Assembly (NCBI RefSeq): GCF_900101435.1
Contig: NZ_FMZH01000004.1
Span: 465,568 to 529,567, forward strand
Length of the DNA stretch: 64,000 bases
Reading direction: 5' to 3'
DNA from: Pedobacter soli
GTDB taxonomy: Bacteria > Bacteroidota > Bacteroidia > Sphingobacteriales > Sphingobacteriaceae
Position numbers and translations under genes: made by a program. This document shows, piece by piece, positions 17,990 through 26,546 of the stretch; position 1 is the first letter of the stretch, and every line of letters starts with the position of its first letter. A model generated the notes under the pieces. The model searched no databases, was not told where the DNA came from, and saw only the letters and a list, made by a program, of their open reading frames with translations.

Positions 17990-19066
17990 ATGAAAACACT
18001 AAAACAAAAAATCACTTTCATTTCGTTAACAGATGCCCCCAATGGTGCAGAAAACGTACTGCACATGATGGCCAATGCAGTAGAAGGTGATATGGTTTTT
18101 CTAAAGAAGCAACCTTTTTCTGGTTTAAAAGTATCCGAAAACATCGGTAAAACATATCTGTCTAAACAAAGTTTGATTAGCGGTTTTGCAAAACTGGTAC
18201 CACAGCTCAGGCAATTTGGCCGTGACGATATTTTAATGAGTACGCATCCATACTTAAACGCTTTTTTAGGTTTTTTAAAACGGATTGGTTATTTACGGTC
18301 GAAACTCATTGTCAGAGAATGTACTTCGGTATTTACCCGGTTTCGGGGGATGAAGAAACGTATTTACGAAATCATTTACAGGATGGGTTACCCTGCAGTT
18401 GACTTGGTAGTTTGCCAAACCACCTTAATGCAAGAACAATTGCTGCTTCACAATCCCTTTCTGACAAAAGTAAAAGTACTGGTTCAGCCCAACCCAATCG
18501 ATTTTAATAAGATTGTCGCCAAATCAAATCAGCCGCTAATTAATGGCGATGCAAAACTCGATTTTATCTGCTCAGCAGGGCGGTTGATCCCTGAAAAAGG
18601 TTTTCCGGTTTTGATCGAAGCTTTTAAACTGATTAAAGCTGAGCATCCGCAACTTAAATTGCTTTTGCTGGGTGAGGGGAAAGAAAGAGAATTACTGACG
18701 AAAATAATTGCCGAAAACGATTTAACCGGTTCTGTTTTTTTAAAAGGCCAGATCGATAACCCGGCACCATATTTTAAACAGGCTAAACTTTGCGTCGTAT
18801 CCTCTATAAAAGAAGGATTTCCCAATGTGCTGTTAGAGATGATGTCGGTAAACAATGCAGTAGTATCAACCCTTTGTGCCGGCGGAATAAGCGAAATACC
18901 AGCGATTGCAAAAGTAGCCGTAAACGATGCAAAGGCATTGGCTAGCGCCATGAATGAAACTTTACAGCAACCACAAACAGAAAACACAGCTATTGCCACA
19001 CAATACCTTTACGGCAGACGACCAGAAGTATTTGCCCAATCTATTTTAAACGCCTTATACGCGTAA
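17990..19066 (+). CDS. Glycosyltransferase family 4 (third)
   Basis: A 358-residue GT-B transferase. Compared with its neighbours the N-terminal loop reads SLTDAPNGAENVLHMMANAV, a variant of the GG-ER motif. The donor domain has SAGRLIPEKGFPVLIEAFKL, LLLGEGKERELL, and the EX7E motif EGFPNVLLEMM (E275, E283). It begins 11 bp after the propeller gene and is the last gene before an intergenic region with a terminator-like hairpin, so it may end one transcription unit of the locus. Confidence 0.91.
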   Translation: MKTLKQKITFISLTDAPNGAENVLHMMANAVEGDMVFLKKQPFSGLKVSENIGKTYLSKQSLISGFAKLVPQLRQFGRDDILMSTHPYLNAFLGFLKRIGYLRSKLIVRECTSVFTRFRGMKKRIYEIIYRMGYPAVDLVVCQTTLMQEQLLLHNPFLTKVKVLVQPNPIDFNKIVAKSNQPLINGDAKLDFICSAGRLIPEKGFPVLIEAFKLIKAEHPQLKLLLLGEGKERELLTKIIAENDLTGSVFLKGQIDNPAPYFKQAKLCVVSSIKEGFPNVLLEMMSVNNAVVSTLCAGGISEIPAIAKVAVNDAKALASAMNETLQQPQTENTAIATQYLYGRRPEVFAQSILNALYA

Positions 19067-19103
19067 TCAATTCAAAATCAATTATTAAACCAAAACACTG
19101 CAA

Positions 19104-19162
19104 AGCGGTTTGTACCGCTATATCTAAAAAATAAAATCCACGCCTTACTTAAGGCTTTTCTT
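19104..19162 (+). terminator. Two hairpins after the GT4 gene, the second terminator-like
   Basis: AGCGGT (19104-19109) and ACCGCT (19114-19119) form a hairpin with loop TTGT. Then GCCTTA (19142-19147) and TAAGGC (19150-19155) form a second, tight hairpin followed by TTTTCTT, a weak intrinsic terminator shape. They lie 38-90 bp after the stop at 19066 and before the epimerase gene at 19186. They may be partial stops that the NusG paralog is meant to overcome. Confidence 0.45.
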
Positions 19163-19185
19163 AACCGTTTCTCAAACAGAAAATT

Positions 19186-20277
19186 ATGAAAATTTTAATT
19201 ACCGGTACAGCCGGATTTATTGGTTTCCACCTGGCAAAACGCTTATTGGAAAGAGGTGATACTGTTGTAGGTATCGATAACATTAACGATTATTATGATG
19301 TAAACCTGAAACATGCCCGTTTGGCCGAAACCGGTATTACACACAGTACCCTGGTTGATGGAGTTCCTCAGCAAAGCGTTAAATATGAAAACTATACTTT
19401 CATTAAACTAGATCTTTGCGATAAAGCCGGCCTCGAAAATTGTTTTGAAACTTACCAATTTGATGCTGTTTGTAATTTAGCTGCCCAGGCCGGTGTGCGT
19501 TACAGCTTAACCAATCCTGATGCTTATATCGAAGCCAATATTAAAGGTTTTCTGAATATTCTGGAATGTAGCCGTCATTTTAAAATTGGTCATTTATTAT
19601 ATGCCAGCTCATCAAGTGTTTACGGGCTTAATAAAAAAATGCCTTTTTCGGCACATGATAATGTAGATCATCCGGTTTCATTATACGCGGCTTCTAAAAA
19701 GAGTAACGAGCTAATGGCGCATGCCTACAGTCATTTATTTAACCTGCCTACCACTGCATTACGTTTCTTTACTGTTTATGGTCCATGGGGCCGGCCTGAT
19801 ATGGCTTTGTTTTTATTTACCAAAGCCATTTTGGAAGGAAAGCCGATTGAAGTATTTAACAATGGCAAAATGAAAAGGGATTTTACCTATGTGGATGATA
19901 TTGTAGAAGGAATAGTTAGAATTTTCGATCAGCCTGCCAAAGCTAATCCAGATTGGAATAGCCAAAATCCTGATCCTGCTACTTCAACCGCACCATTTGC
20001 TGTATTTAATATCGGCAGAGGCGAACCTGTTAATTTATTGGATTTTGTAGAGGAAATTGAAAAAGAAACAGGACTAAAGGCTGAAAAAGTATTTATGCCT
20101 ATGCAGGATGGCGATGTGGCAGAAACATCAGCAAATGTCGACGATTTAAAGCATCTATTAGGCTATGAACCAAGCGTTTCGGTACACGTAGGTGTGAAGA
20201 ATTTTGTGAAATGGTTTACAGAATTTTACCACCCTGATTTACACATTGCACAGAAAACACTCCGTATTGCGGTTTAG
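19186..20277 (+). CDS. UDP-glucuronate 4-epimerase-like NAD-dependent epimerase
   Basis: A 363-residue extended short-chain dehydrogenase/reductase. NAD binding is GTAGFIG (7-13), the catalytic pair is the SSSVYG serine and the YAASKKSNE tyrosine/lysine. The segment [18 protein letters not shown] is characteristic of UDP-glucuronate 4-epimerases (LpsL/Cap1J/GAE type), which make UDP-galacturonate. A short insert near 260-270 ([13 protein letters not shown]) fits this branch. It has its own upstream region of 119 bp and is followed by the pectate-lyase-like gene. The predicted product, UDP-GalA, matches the substrate class of that lyase. Confidence 0.88.
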   Translation: MKILITGTAGFIGFHLAKRLLERGDTVVGIDNINDYYDVNLKHARLAETGITHSTLVDGVPQQSVKYENYTFIKLDLCDKAGLENCFETYQFDAVCNLAAQAGVRYSLTNPDAYIEANIKGFLNILECSRHFKIGHLLYASSSSVYGLNKKMPFSAHDNVDHPVSLYAASKKSNELMAHAYSHLFNLPTTALRFFTVYGPWGRPDMALFLFTKAILEGKPIEVFNNGKMKRDFTYVDDIVEGIVRIFDQPAKANPDWNSQNPDPATSTAPFAVFNIGRGEPVNLLDFVEEIEKETGLKAEKVFMPMQDGDVAETSANVDDLKHLLGYEPSVSVHVGVKNFVKWFTEFYHPDLHIAQKTLRIAV

Positions 20278-20350
20278 TTTGTCATTAAATTGTAAACTAG
20301 GTGTATTATTAATTCACATGTATTGAATAATTAAATCTAAATTTTGCATT

Positions 20351-20371
20351 CTGTAAACAATTGGTTTACAG
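20351..20371. promoter_or_regulatory. Inverted repeat CTGTAAAC-N5-GTTTACAG before the lyase gene
   Basis: Perfect 8-bp arms at 20351-20358 and 20364-20371 with a 5-bp spacer, and another half site TGTAAAC at 20291-20297. They lie in the 212-bp AT-rich gap between epimerase and lyase, 119-139 bp before the lyase start. Such TGTAAAC/GTTTACA dyads are bound by LacI-type regulators in other bacteria; which protein would bind here is unknown. Confidence 0.45.
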
Positions 20372-20489
20372 TATAGCTAATCTATAACTAAATTTCTATT
20401 AATTAATTATCAGCACTTTAGCTGCATTTTTTTGAATATACTCATTTATCGCATATAGCGTTAAGTTGTAAATTTAAAAAAAATCAAAA

Positions 20490-21902
20490 ATGCAGAGAAA
20501 GACAAATTTGTTTAAAAAAGTGAGTTTAATTGGGTTAATGTTTACACTGGTTGTTTTTTTTAGTAACTGTAAAAAAAATGCACAGGCAGAAGATGTAGCA
20601 GCAAATAGCACCGAGATGTTTTCGGGCGATTCGTCGGCAGTATTAGCAGCAACCGTAGGAAGTACAGGAAAGATAAATCTTTCGGGAACAAAATCAGAAG
20701 GTGGTTATGCGTACAAAATTTCGCAAACCATTTCAGGTGGCGACAATTCTACAGCTAAAGAGCAATCAATATTAAGATTATTTGAAAATGGTGTAGAGTT
20801 AGGCCCGGCACATTCAATACATGATGATATCAGAAATTTAGGTAAAGGCAGATTTAGCCACTGGGGAAGTACCGTAATCTTCTCGGCATCTGATAATACA
20901 GACCCAAGGACAAATGGTCGTACTTACACCTACTTAATGGGTGGAACCAGCACAATTGCACCTCCAGCTGATAATAGTAATACTACCGCGCCAACCACAC
21001 CAACCCAATCTACTTCTGGGTTAATGGGTTATGCAATGGTAAACGGTACTACCACAGGCGGTCAGGGTGGTGCAGAAGTAACTGTTACTACTATAGCTCA
21101 ATTAAAAGCTGCTGTTGCCGACAATACTCCACGTATTATCTACATCAGTGGTACAGTTAAAGGCGCAGGTATGGATCCTGTTTATGTAAAATCGAATAAA
21201 TCAATTATCGGTAAGCCAGGCGCAGTAATTGAAGGTGTTAACTTATATATCTACACCGTAAGCAACATTATTGTGCAGAACATTACCTTTAAAAACTATG
21301 TTGAACAGGCAGCTGTACAAATTAAAGATGCGGCTCATCACGTTTGGGTAGACCACTGCGATTTTTCTACAGACCGTACACACGGATGGGAATACTGGGG
21401 TAAAGACATTTGTATTACGCGCGAATCTGATTACGTAACCGTTTCATGGAGCAAATTCCACGATACAAACTTGTCAGTATTAATTAGTGGTGGTATTGAA
21501 GGACACGAAGCTGATAAGGGCAAATTACACGTAACCATGCACCACAACATGTGGTACAATGTTACAGAAAGAGAGCCTTCAATGAACTACGGTAGCGTAC
21601 ACATGTTTAACAACTATCACTTAAACAACTCAGGTTACTCAATTGGTACCAGAGCAGGTGGTATTGTAAGAACAGATAACGAGTATTTCTCTAACTGTGT
21701 TAAACCTTTAACTACAAAAGTAGCAAGCGATCCGGAAGGATACTTTAGCGGTATTACAACCAACATTTACGATAAATGTGGCGCAAATAATATAACGACA
21801 GCAGTTTCTAGCTGGGTTCCGGAGTATGATTACAAATCATACGTTAACGATGCGGCAAGCGTGCCTGCATTGGTTATGGCTAACGCCGGTCCAACTAAGT
21901 AG
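20490..21902 (+). CDS. Secreted pectate-lyase-like (PL1) lipoprotein
   Basis: A 470-residue exported protein. The signal peptide ends FFSNC with lipid-anchor Cys27. Residues about 48-155 form an N-terminal beta-rich domain of unknown family, then a Thr/Pro/Asn linker (156-176), and a family 1 polysaccharide lyase parallel beta-helix (177-470). Hallmarks are VWVDHCDFS (285-293), a conserved calcium-site region, and VTMHHNMWYN...REPSMNYG with Arg361 matching the catalytic Arg of PelC (RxP). The second Arg of the usual RxPxxR pattern is Asn366 here, which may alter the subsite for the uronate carboxyl. It stands inside the biosynthesis locus, next to a UDP-GalA-forming epimerase. Confidence 0.9.
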   Translation: MQRKTNLFKKVSLIGLMFTLVVFFSNCKKNAQAEDVAANSTEMFSGDSSAVLAATVGSTGKINLSGTKSEGGYAYKISQTISGGDNSTAKEQSILRLFENGVELGPAHSIHDDIRNLGKGRFSHWGSTVIFSASDNTDPRTNGRTYTYLMGGTSTIAPPADNSNTTAPTTPTQSTSGLMGYAMVNGTTTGGQGGAEVTVTTIAQLKAAVADNTPRIIYISGTVKGAGMDPVYVKSNKSIIGKPGAVIEGVNLYIYTVSNIIVQNITFKNYVEQAAVQIKDAAHHVWVDHCDFSTDRTHGWEYWGKDICITRESDYVTVSWSKFHDTNLSVLISGGIEGHEADKGKLHVTMHHNMWYNVTEREPSMNYGSVHMFNNYHLNNSGYSIGTRAGGIVRTDNEYFSNCVKPLTTKVASDPEGYFSGITTNIYDKCGANNITTAVSSWVPEYDYKSYVNDAASVPALVMANAGPTK

Positions 21903-21923
21903 ACCAAAATCTTCATATTTTTT

Positions 21924-21955
21924 CTGCGAAGCCACCTGGATAGGTGGCTTTGCAG
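21924..21955 (+). terminator. Strong hairpin after the lyase gene
   Basis: CTGCGAAGCCACCT (21924-21937) pairs with AGGTGGCTTTGCAG (21942-21955) through a GGAT loop, 14 bp with one G-T wobble, followed by TTTAAATT. It lies 21 bp after the lyase stop and 20 bp before the next gene. It may end the lyase transcript or stabilise its 3' end. Confidence 0.75.
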
Positions 21956-21975
21956 TTTAAATTAAAAAAATTGAC

Positions 21976-23130
21976 ATGATGAACATTACTAAGAAAAAGA
22001 TCTTTATCGTCTGCGACTCTTCCAGATCATTGCTCGATTTTAGAGGGAGATTGATAGAAAAGATGCAGCAGCATAACCAGGTGTATGTATTTACACCCAA
22101 AATAGAACAGGATACGGTACGCAAGCGGCTCGACGATATGAAAGTAATTACCTACGAGAGCAATCTTAACGGCAGTAATGTATCTATCCTCTCTGATTTA
22201 CGGTTTATATTTTCACTATATAAACTTATGCGTAGCATTAAACCGGATATATTTTTTCCTTATACTTTTAAACCGGTTATTTATGGCTCTTTTGTAGCCA
22301 AACTTTGCAAGGTTAAATTAATAGCCCCCATGCTTACCGGGTTGGGTTATAATTTTACCGATAACAGCTCAAGTAATAAGCTCGTAGTAAAAATTACCCG
22401 TTTGTTACTTAAGTTAAGCCTAAAACCAGATCCGCGTTTAAATATTATCTTCCAGAACAAAGATGATTCAGAGCGACTGGTTCAGTTAAACATCCTCAAT
22501 AAAAAACACCAGGTTTACGTGGTAAACGGATCTGGGGTTGATTTAAGCCATTACAATTACTCAGAACCCAGTACTTCGCCCGTTACCTTTTTAATGGTGT
22601 CGCGTTTAATTAACGCCAAAGGCATTAGAGAATATTACGATGCAGCCAAAATAATTCACAAGACATTTCCAAAGGCTGTATTTAAGCTTATTGGGTCTTA
22701 TGATCCCAATATCGATGCCATTAATGCCGATTTATACCAGCAAATAGCCAGTGGCGATACCATTCAATATATGGGCCAGGTAGATGATGTTAGGCCTGAT
22801 ATCGAAAATTCGTCGGTGATGGTGTTGCCATCTTACTATGGCGAAGGCGTTCCGCGATGTGTACTGGAAGGTATGGCTATGGGAAGACCGGTAATTACCA
22901 GTGATTCTGTTGGCTGCAGAGAAACGGTAAACCAAACACCCGGACAAGCCAATGGCTTTTTGATTCCGGTAAAAGACGCCAGTGCACTGGCCAGTAAAAT
23001 GGAGTATTTCATTAAAAACTGTGATGAAATTATCCGCTTCGGAAGCAAAGGTTACGAATTTGCCAAATCCAAATTCGATGTAAACCTGGTTAACACCGAA
23101 CTCTTCAAAATTATGCAGCTTCAGGCTTAA
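21976..23130 (+). CDS. Glycosyltransferase family 4, PglA/CapM-like
   Basis: A 384-residue GT-B transferase. The N-terminus has SRSLLDFRGRLIEKMQQHNQ, then the segment IAPMLTGLGYNF, both marks of the PglA/CapM/WbpX-like branch that adds GalNAc or related sugars to lipid-linked acceptors. The donor domain shows VSRLINAKGIREYYDAA and the EX7E motif EGVPRCVLEGMAMG (E290, E298). It starts 20 bp after the lyase terminator hairpin, so it may begin a further transcription unit or depend on readthrough. Confidence 0.92.
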   Translation: MMNITKKKIFIVCDSSRSLLDFRGRLIEKMQQHNQVYVFTPKIEQDTVRKRLDDMKVITYESNLNGSNVSILSDLRFIFSLYKLMRSIKPDIFFPYTFKPVIYGSFVAKLCKVKLIAPMLTGLGYNFTDNSSSNKLVVKITRLLLKLSLKPDPRLNIIFQNKDDSERLVQLNILNKKHQVYVVNGSGVDLSHYNYSEPSTSPVTFLMVSRLINAKGIREYYDAAKIIHKTFPKAVFKLIGSYDPNIDAINADLYQQIASGDTIQYMGQVDDVRPDIENSSVMVLPSYYGEGVPRCVLEGMAMGRPVITSDSVGCRETVNQTPGQANGFLIPVKDASALASKMEYFIKNCDEIIRFGSKGYEFAKSKFDVNLVNTELFKIMQLQA

Positions 23131-23184
23131 CCTACCCGGAGTGCCGCAGTAAACTAACCAAATTATTCAACTAAACTTTAAGCT

Positions 23185-23988
23185 GTGAACAATTCATTTA
23201 TTTACAAACGAGCCACTTTAGCCGATTTTCGGGAGGCTATTGATGAATATGGATGGGTCGTATATGAAAAAGCGATCAATCAGAAATTAATCTCCGAAAT
23301 TATTGCAGGTTTCGAAACTTCATACCATTTACGTCGCGAAATTCAGATTTTAAACGGCATTGAGGCAAATATGGAAGGAACTTTACATCACTTACTCGAA
23401 AAAGATAATTTTGCACTCGAGTTACTGAGTAAACTATATTGCCACCGTGAAATACGCGATTTTTTAGGGGGAAATTATATCTTAAATGGTATTAATGGGG
23501 TAATCAACTCCAAAAAAAGTCATTCCTATATCCAAAATATACATCGCGATATCCGCACCTTTTCACCCGATTCGAAACTGATGATCCAGATGATTATTGT
23601 GCTCGACGATTTTACCATATTTAATGGTGCTACGCATTTTTTATCTGGTTCGCACAAACTCGATATCAAACCTGAAGAAAAGCATTTTAAAGCTTTTTCT
23701 AAACAAGCCGTGGCTAAAAAAGGAAGCATTATTCTGTTCGATTCGAACCTCTGGCATGCAGGCGGTGTTAATTTTACCCGCAAGCCACGCCGCGCCTTAA
23801 CGCTGGGCTTTACCAAACCCTACATTAAGCAGCAATTCGATTATCCACGCTTTTTGGGTTACGAATTTGGCGAAAAGATAGACAGCGATCTTCGGCAGAT
23901 TATTGGCTACAATGCCAGGGTTCCGGCAAGCCTGCAGGAATATTATCGCCCGGTAGAAAGCCGGATGTACAAATCAGATCAGGGATAA
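23185..23988 (+). CDS. Phytanoyl-CoA dioxygenase (PhyH) family Fe(II)/2-oxoglutarate oxygenase
   Basis: A 267-residue double-stranded beta-helix oxygenase. The iron triad is H120 and D122 (NIHRDIRTF) plus H191 (LWHAGGVNF); an Arg a few residues on (about R199) suits 2-oxoglutarate binding. The start is GTG at 23185, chosen because it precedes the folded region and no closer ATG fits. PhyH proteins in surface-glycan clusters are thought to hydroxylate sugars, acyl groups or amino-acid substituents. It opens a group with an aminotransferase-like gene, a GNAT and two FemAB-like genes. Substrate unknown. Confidence 0.85.
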   Translation: MNNSFIYKRATLADFREAIDEYGWVVYEKAINQKLISEIIAGFETSYHLRREIQILNGIEANMEGTLHHLLEKDNFALELLSKLYCHREIRDFLGGNYILNGINGVINSKKSHSYIQNIHRDIRTFSPDSKLMIQMIIVLDDFTIFNGATHFLSGSHKLDIKPEEKHFKAFSKQAVAKKGSIILFDSNLWHAGGVNFTRKPRRALTLGFTKPYIKQQFDYPRFLGYEFGEKIDSDLRQIIGYNARVPASLQEYYRPVESRMYKSDQG

Positions 23989-23999
23989 ATGCTAAAACA

Positions 24000-24971
24000 A
24001 TGGAAGTCCAAACAAAAGCTGCCAAAACTATTGGCGGTTACATACAACTACAGTTACCAAAGGGAAACATTTTTCATCCAGGCTTAGTAGCACTTAACAC
24101 CGGACGTAACGCTTTCGAATACATTCTTAGGGTAAGAAAATACAACCTGATATATCTTCCGTACTATACCTGCGAAGTATTGTTGGAACCCTTACATAAA
24201 CTAAACATTGCCTATAAGTTTTATCATATCGACGAAAACCTCGATCCGGTAATAGATTTCGATCTCGAAGCACACAGCTGTTTATTGTATACCAATTATT
24301 ATGGCTTAAAAACAGAAACGGTTAAACGCTTAACCAAAACGATCAGCAACCTGATTATCGATAATGCGCAGGCCTTTTTCTGTAAACCGATTGCCAATGC
24401 CGATACCTTTTATTCGTGCCGTAAATTTTTTGGTGTACCGGATGGGGCTTACCTCAATATTGGCACTCCAATAAATGAGAACTTAAATCAGGATCAATCG
24501 ATTAACCGTTTTTCGCACCTGATCAAAAGTATCGACATCAATATAGAAGAAGCATACAACGATTACATAGAGAATAATAAAGTGCTGTGCAACAACGATA
24601 TCAAGAATATGTCGACCTTAACCACGGCGATGCTTTCTGGCATTGATTACGAAGCATGTGCTGCAATAAGAAGAGAAAACTTTGCCTTTTTAGCCGAACA
24701 ACTGGGCGATAAAAACCGCTTGCATTTAAATTTAGTCCCGGGCGATGTTCCGATGGTGTATCCCTTTTTAAGCAATGATGCAGCTATAAAGCAAACACTT
24801 ATTAAACAAAAAATATTTGTGGCCACTTATTGGCCAAATGTTTACGAATGGGCCAGCCCTGATAGTTTCGAATACGCGCTGGCCCAAAAGCTTATCGCAT
24901 TGCCTATAGACCACCGTTACGGGTTAGACGACATGCGCATTATGGTTAATGCTTTAAAACCGCTAATATGA
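24000..24971 (+). CDS. Small DegT-like PLP aminotransferase-fold protein
   Basis: A 323-residue protein, shorter than the usual 370-390 of DegT/DnrJ enzymes. The fold-type I landmarks remain: NTGRNAFEYILRV for phosphate contacts, LIIDNAQAF with Asp121 for the pyridine nitrogen, and FYSCRKFFGVPDGAY with Lys142 in the Schiff-base position where the family has an S-x-x-K-x6-GG pattern. It could be active on a small sugar or amino acid, or be a PLP-lacking relative. It sits 11 bp after the PhyH gene and overlaps the acetyltransferase by 4 bp, so the three are very likely co-translated. Confidence 0.7.
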   Translation: MEVQTKAAKTIGGYIQLQLPKGNIFHPGLVALNTGRNAFEYILRVRKYNLIYLPYYTCEVLLEPLHKLNIAYKFYHIDENLDPVIDFDLEAHSCLLYTNYYGLKTETVKRLTKTISNLIIDNAQAFFCKPIANADTFYSCRKFFGVPDGAYLNIGTPINENLNQDQSINRFSHLIKSIDINIEEAYNDYIENNKVLCNNDIKNMSTLTTAMLSGIDYEACAAIRRENFAFLAEQLGDKNRLHLNLVPGDVPMVYPFLSNDAAIKQTLIKQKIFVATYWPNVYEWASPDSFEYALAQKLIALPIDHRYGLDDMRIMVNALKPLI

Positions 24972-25462
24972 ACACGCCAATTTACCTCAGGCCATTAGAA
25001 CTTAAAGATGCAAGTGTATCTTATAAATGGCGCAACGATCCCGAAGTATGGTCGTACACCAAATTTGTTTTAAAAGATCCGGTTACGGTAGAGGTAGAGC
25101 AAGCCTGGCTGGCCAGTAAAATGAAGGCTGTTAACGAAAAACGTTTTGCCATTTGCATTAAAAATACAAACGAGTATATCGGCAACATCCAATTACTTGA
25201 CATTAATAACGATACAGCAGAATTCCACCTTTTTATTGGTGAAAAAAAATACTGGGGCAAGGGCATAGGGTACAGCGCATCGTTGATGCTCTTAAAATAT
25301 GCCTTTTATAACCTTAATCTTAAACATGTTTTTTTAGAAGTACACGCCGATAACCTGGCTGCTTATGCCATTTATAAAAAAGTAGGTTTCGAACGCATTT
25401 CTCAAGAGCATGATTTTATAAAAATGGCTATCAATCCATCGGTTTTATTGGCCATGAACTAA
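24968..25462 (+). CDS. GNAT-family N-acetyltransferase (RimJ/RimL-like)
   Basis: A 164-residue GNAT-fold enzyme. It begins IYLRPLELKDASVSYKWRND, the standard Acetyltransf_3 start. The acetyl-CoA loop is seen as KKYWGKGIGYSASLMLL (Q/R-x-x-G-x-G/A pattern), followed by HVFLEVHADNLAAYAIYKKVGF. In glycan clusters such enzymes (PseH, WbpD-like, FdtC-like) acetylate an amino sugar just made by an aminotransferase, and here it overlaps the small DegT-like gene by ATGA. That makes N-acylation of that enzyme's product the simplest guess. Confidence 0.9.
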   Translation: MNTPIYLRPLELKDASVSYKWRNDPEVWSYTKFVLKDPVTVEVEQAWLASKMKAVNEKRFAICIKNTNEYIGNIQLLDINNDTAEFHLFIGEKKYWGKGIGYSASLMLLKYAFYNLNLKHVFLEVHADNLAAYAIYKKVGFERISQEHDFIKMAINPSVLLAMN

Positions 25463-25477
25463 TCTACCAACTTTAAT

Positions 25478-26524
25478 ATGCTCCAAATGAGAAAGATTAT
25501 TACCATTAATGAAAAGCAGGAGTGGACAGACTATGTGAAACGCGCGCTACATTACGATTTTTATCACACCTGGTATTACCATTCGTTAGATAAAAGCGGT
25601 TTGCCCATACTCTTTGTTTACGAGGAAAATGAAAATTACATCGCTTTTCCGCTGCTAAAACGAAATATTCCCGGATCAGACTTTTTTGATTTTACTTCAG
25701 TTTACGGTTATACCGGACCTATTTCGAACATGGACTTTAAATCGCTCGACGATGATTTTATGGAACGGTTTAAAGCTTCTTTTATCGCTTACCTGCAAAC
25801 CGGGCAAAACGTTACTGTATTTTCACGCCTGCATCCTTTTTTCGATCAGGAGAGATTGATGGAAAAGTTTTCGGGGGTACATGCCAACGGCAAAACAGTT
25901 GCTATTGATTTAACTACCAGCATAGAAAGCCAGCGCGCGGGATACCGAAAGAGTGTTAAAGAGAAGATAAGGCGTTTACGAAAACGCGATTATGAGGTAA
26001 GAATTTCTACCGATATTAACGACGCCATTATTTTCTCAGAAATATATACCGAAAATATGCTGCGAATTGGAGCTAAAGACAGTTACCTTTTTAACCATGC
26101 TTATTTTGTGGCTTTGCTTACTTCGGATGAGTTTGATAGCAAGCTCTTTATGGTTTACAAAGATGGTATTGCCATTTCTGGGGCTATTGTGGTTTGCACC
26201 AACGAAATTATGCAGGTACATCTGCTTGCCACACGCACTACCTATTTATTTGAATCGCCGGCTAAACTGTTAACAGATGAAATCACGGTTATCGGTCGCC
26301 AGTTGGGCTATAAATATTTTAACCTCGGTGGTGGTGTTAATTTTAAAGAAGATACTTTATTTGGCTGGAAAATGGGTTTTTCTAACCTGTGTTTCGAGTT
26401 TAACAGCTGGAGATATATAGCCAATAACGAATTATACAATACCCTTTTGAACGAACGGTCGCTTGACCCTTACTCTAATGTTGATTTTTTCCCACTCTAC
26501 CGTAGTCCCGTAATTGCTTCATAA
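25478..26524 (+). CDS. FemAB-like GNAT transferase A (Acetyltransf_6 type)
   Basis: A 348-residue protein with a double-GNAT outline: an N-terminal part with DFYHTWYYHSLDKSG and YGYTGPISN, and a C-terminal part with KSVKEKIRRLRKRDYEV, then VCTNEIMQVHLLATRTTYLFESPAKLL and YFNLGGGVNFKEDTLFGWK. These marks (GPISN, GGG..., F..WK.GF) are those of FemAB/BioF2-like transferases, which use aminoacyl-tRNA or acyl carriers to acylate amines or polymers. It is clearly paralogous to the next gene, aligned along its full length. It lies 15 bp after the GNAT gene. Confidence 0.82.
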   Translation: MLQMRKIITINEKQEWTDYVKRALHYDFYHTWYYHSLDKSGLPILFVYEENENYIAFPLLKRNIPGSDFFDFTSVYGYTGPISNMDFKSLDDDFMERFKASFIAYLQTGQNVTVFSRLHPFFDQERLMEKFSGVHANGKTVAIDLTTSIESQRAGYRKSVKEKIRRLRKRDYEVRISTDINDAIIFSEIYTENMLRIGAKDSYLFNHAYFVALLTSDEFDSKLFMVYKDGIAISGAIVVCTNEIMQVHLLATRTTYLFESPAKLLTDEITVIGRQLGYKYFNLGGGVNFKEDTLFGWKMGFSNLCFEFNSWRYIANNELYNTLLNERSLDPYSNVDFFPLYRSPVIAS

Positions 26525-26546
26525 TTAATTATTTATTTTTTAGGAT

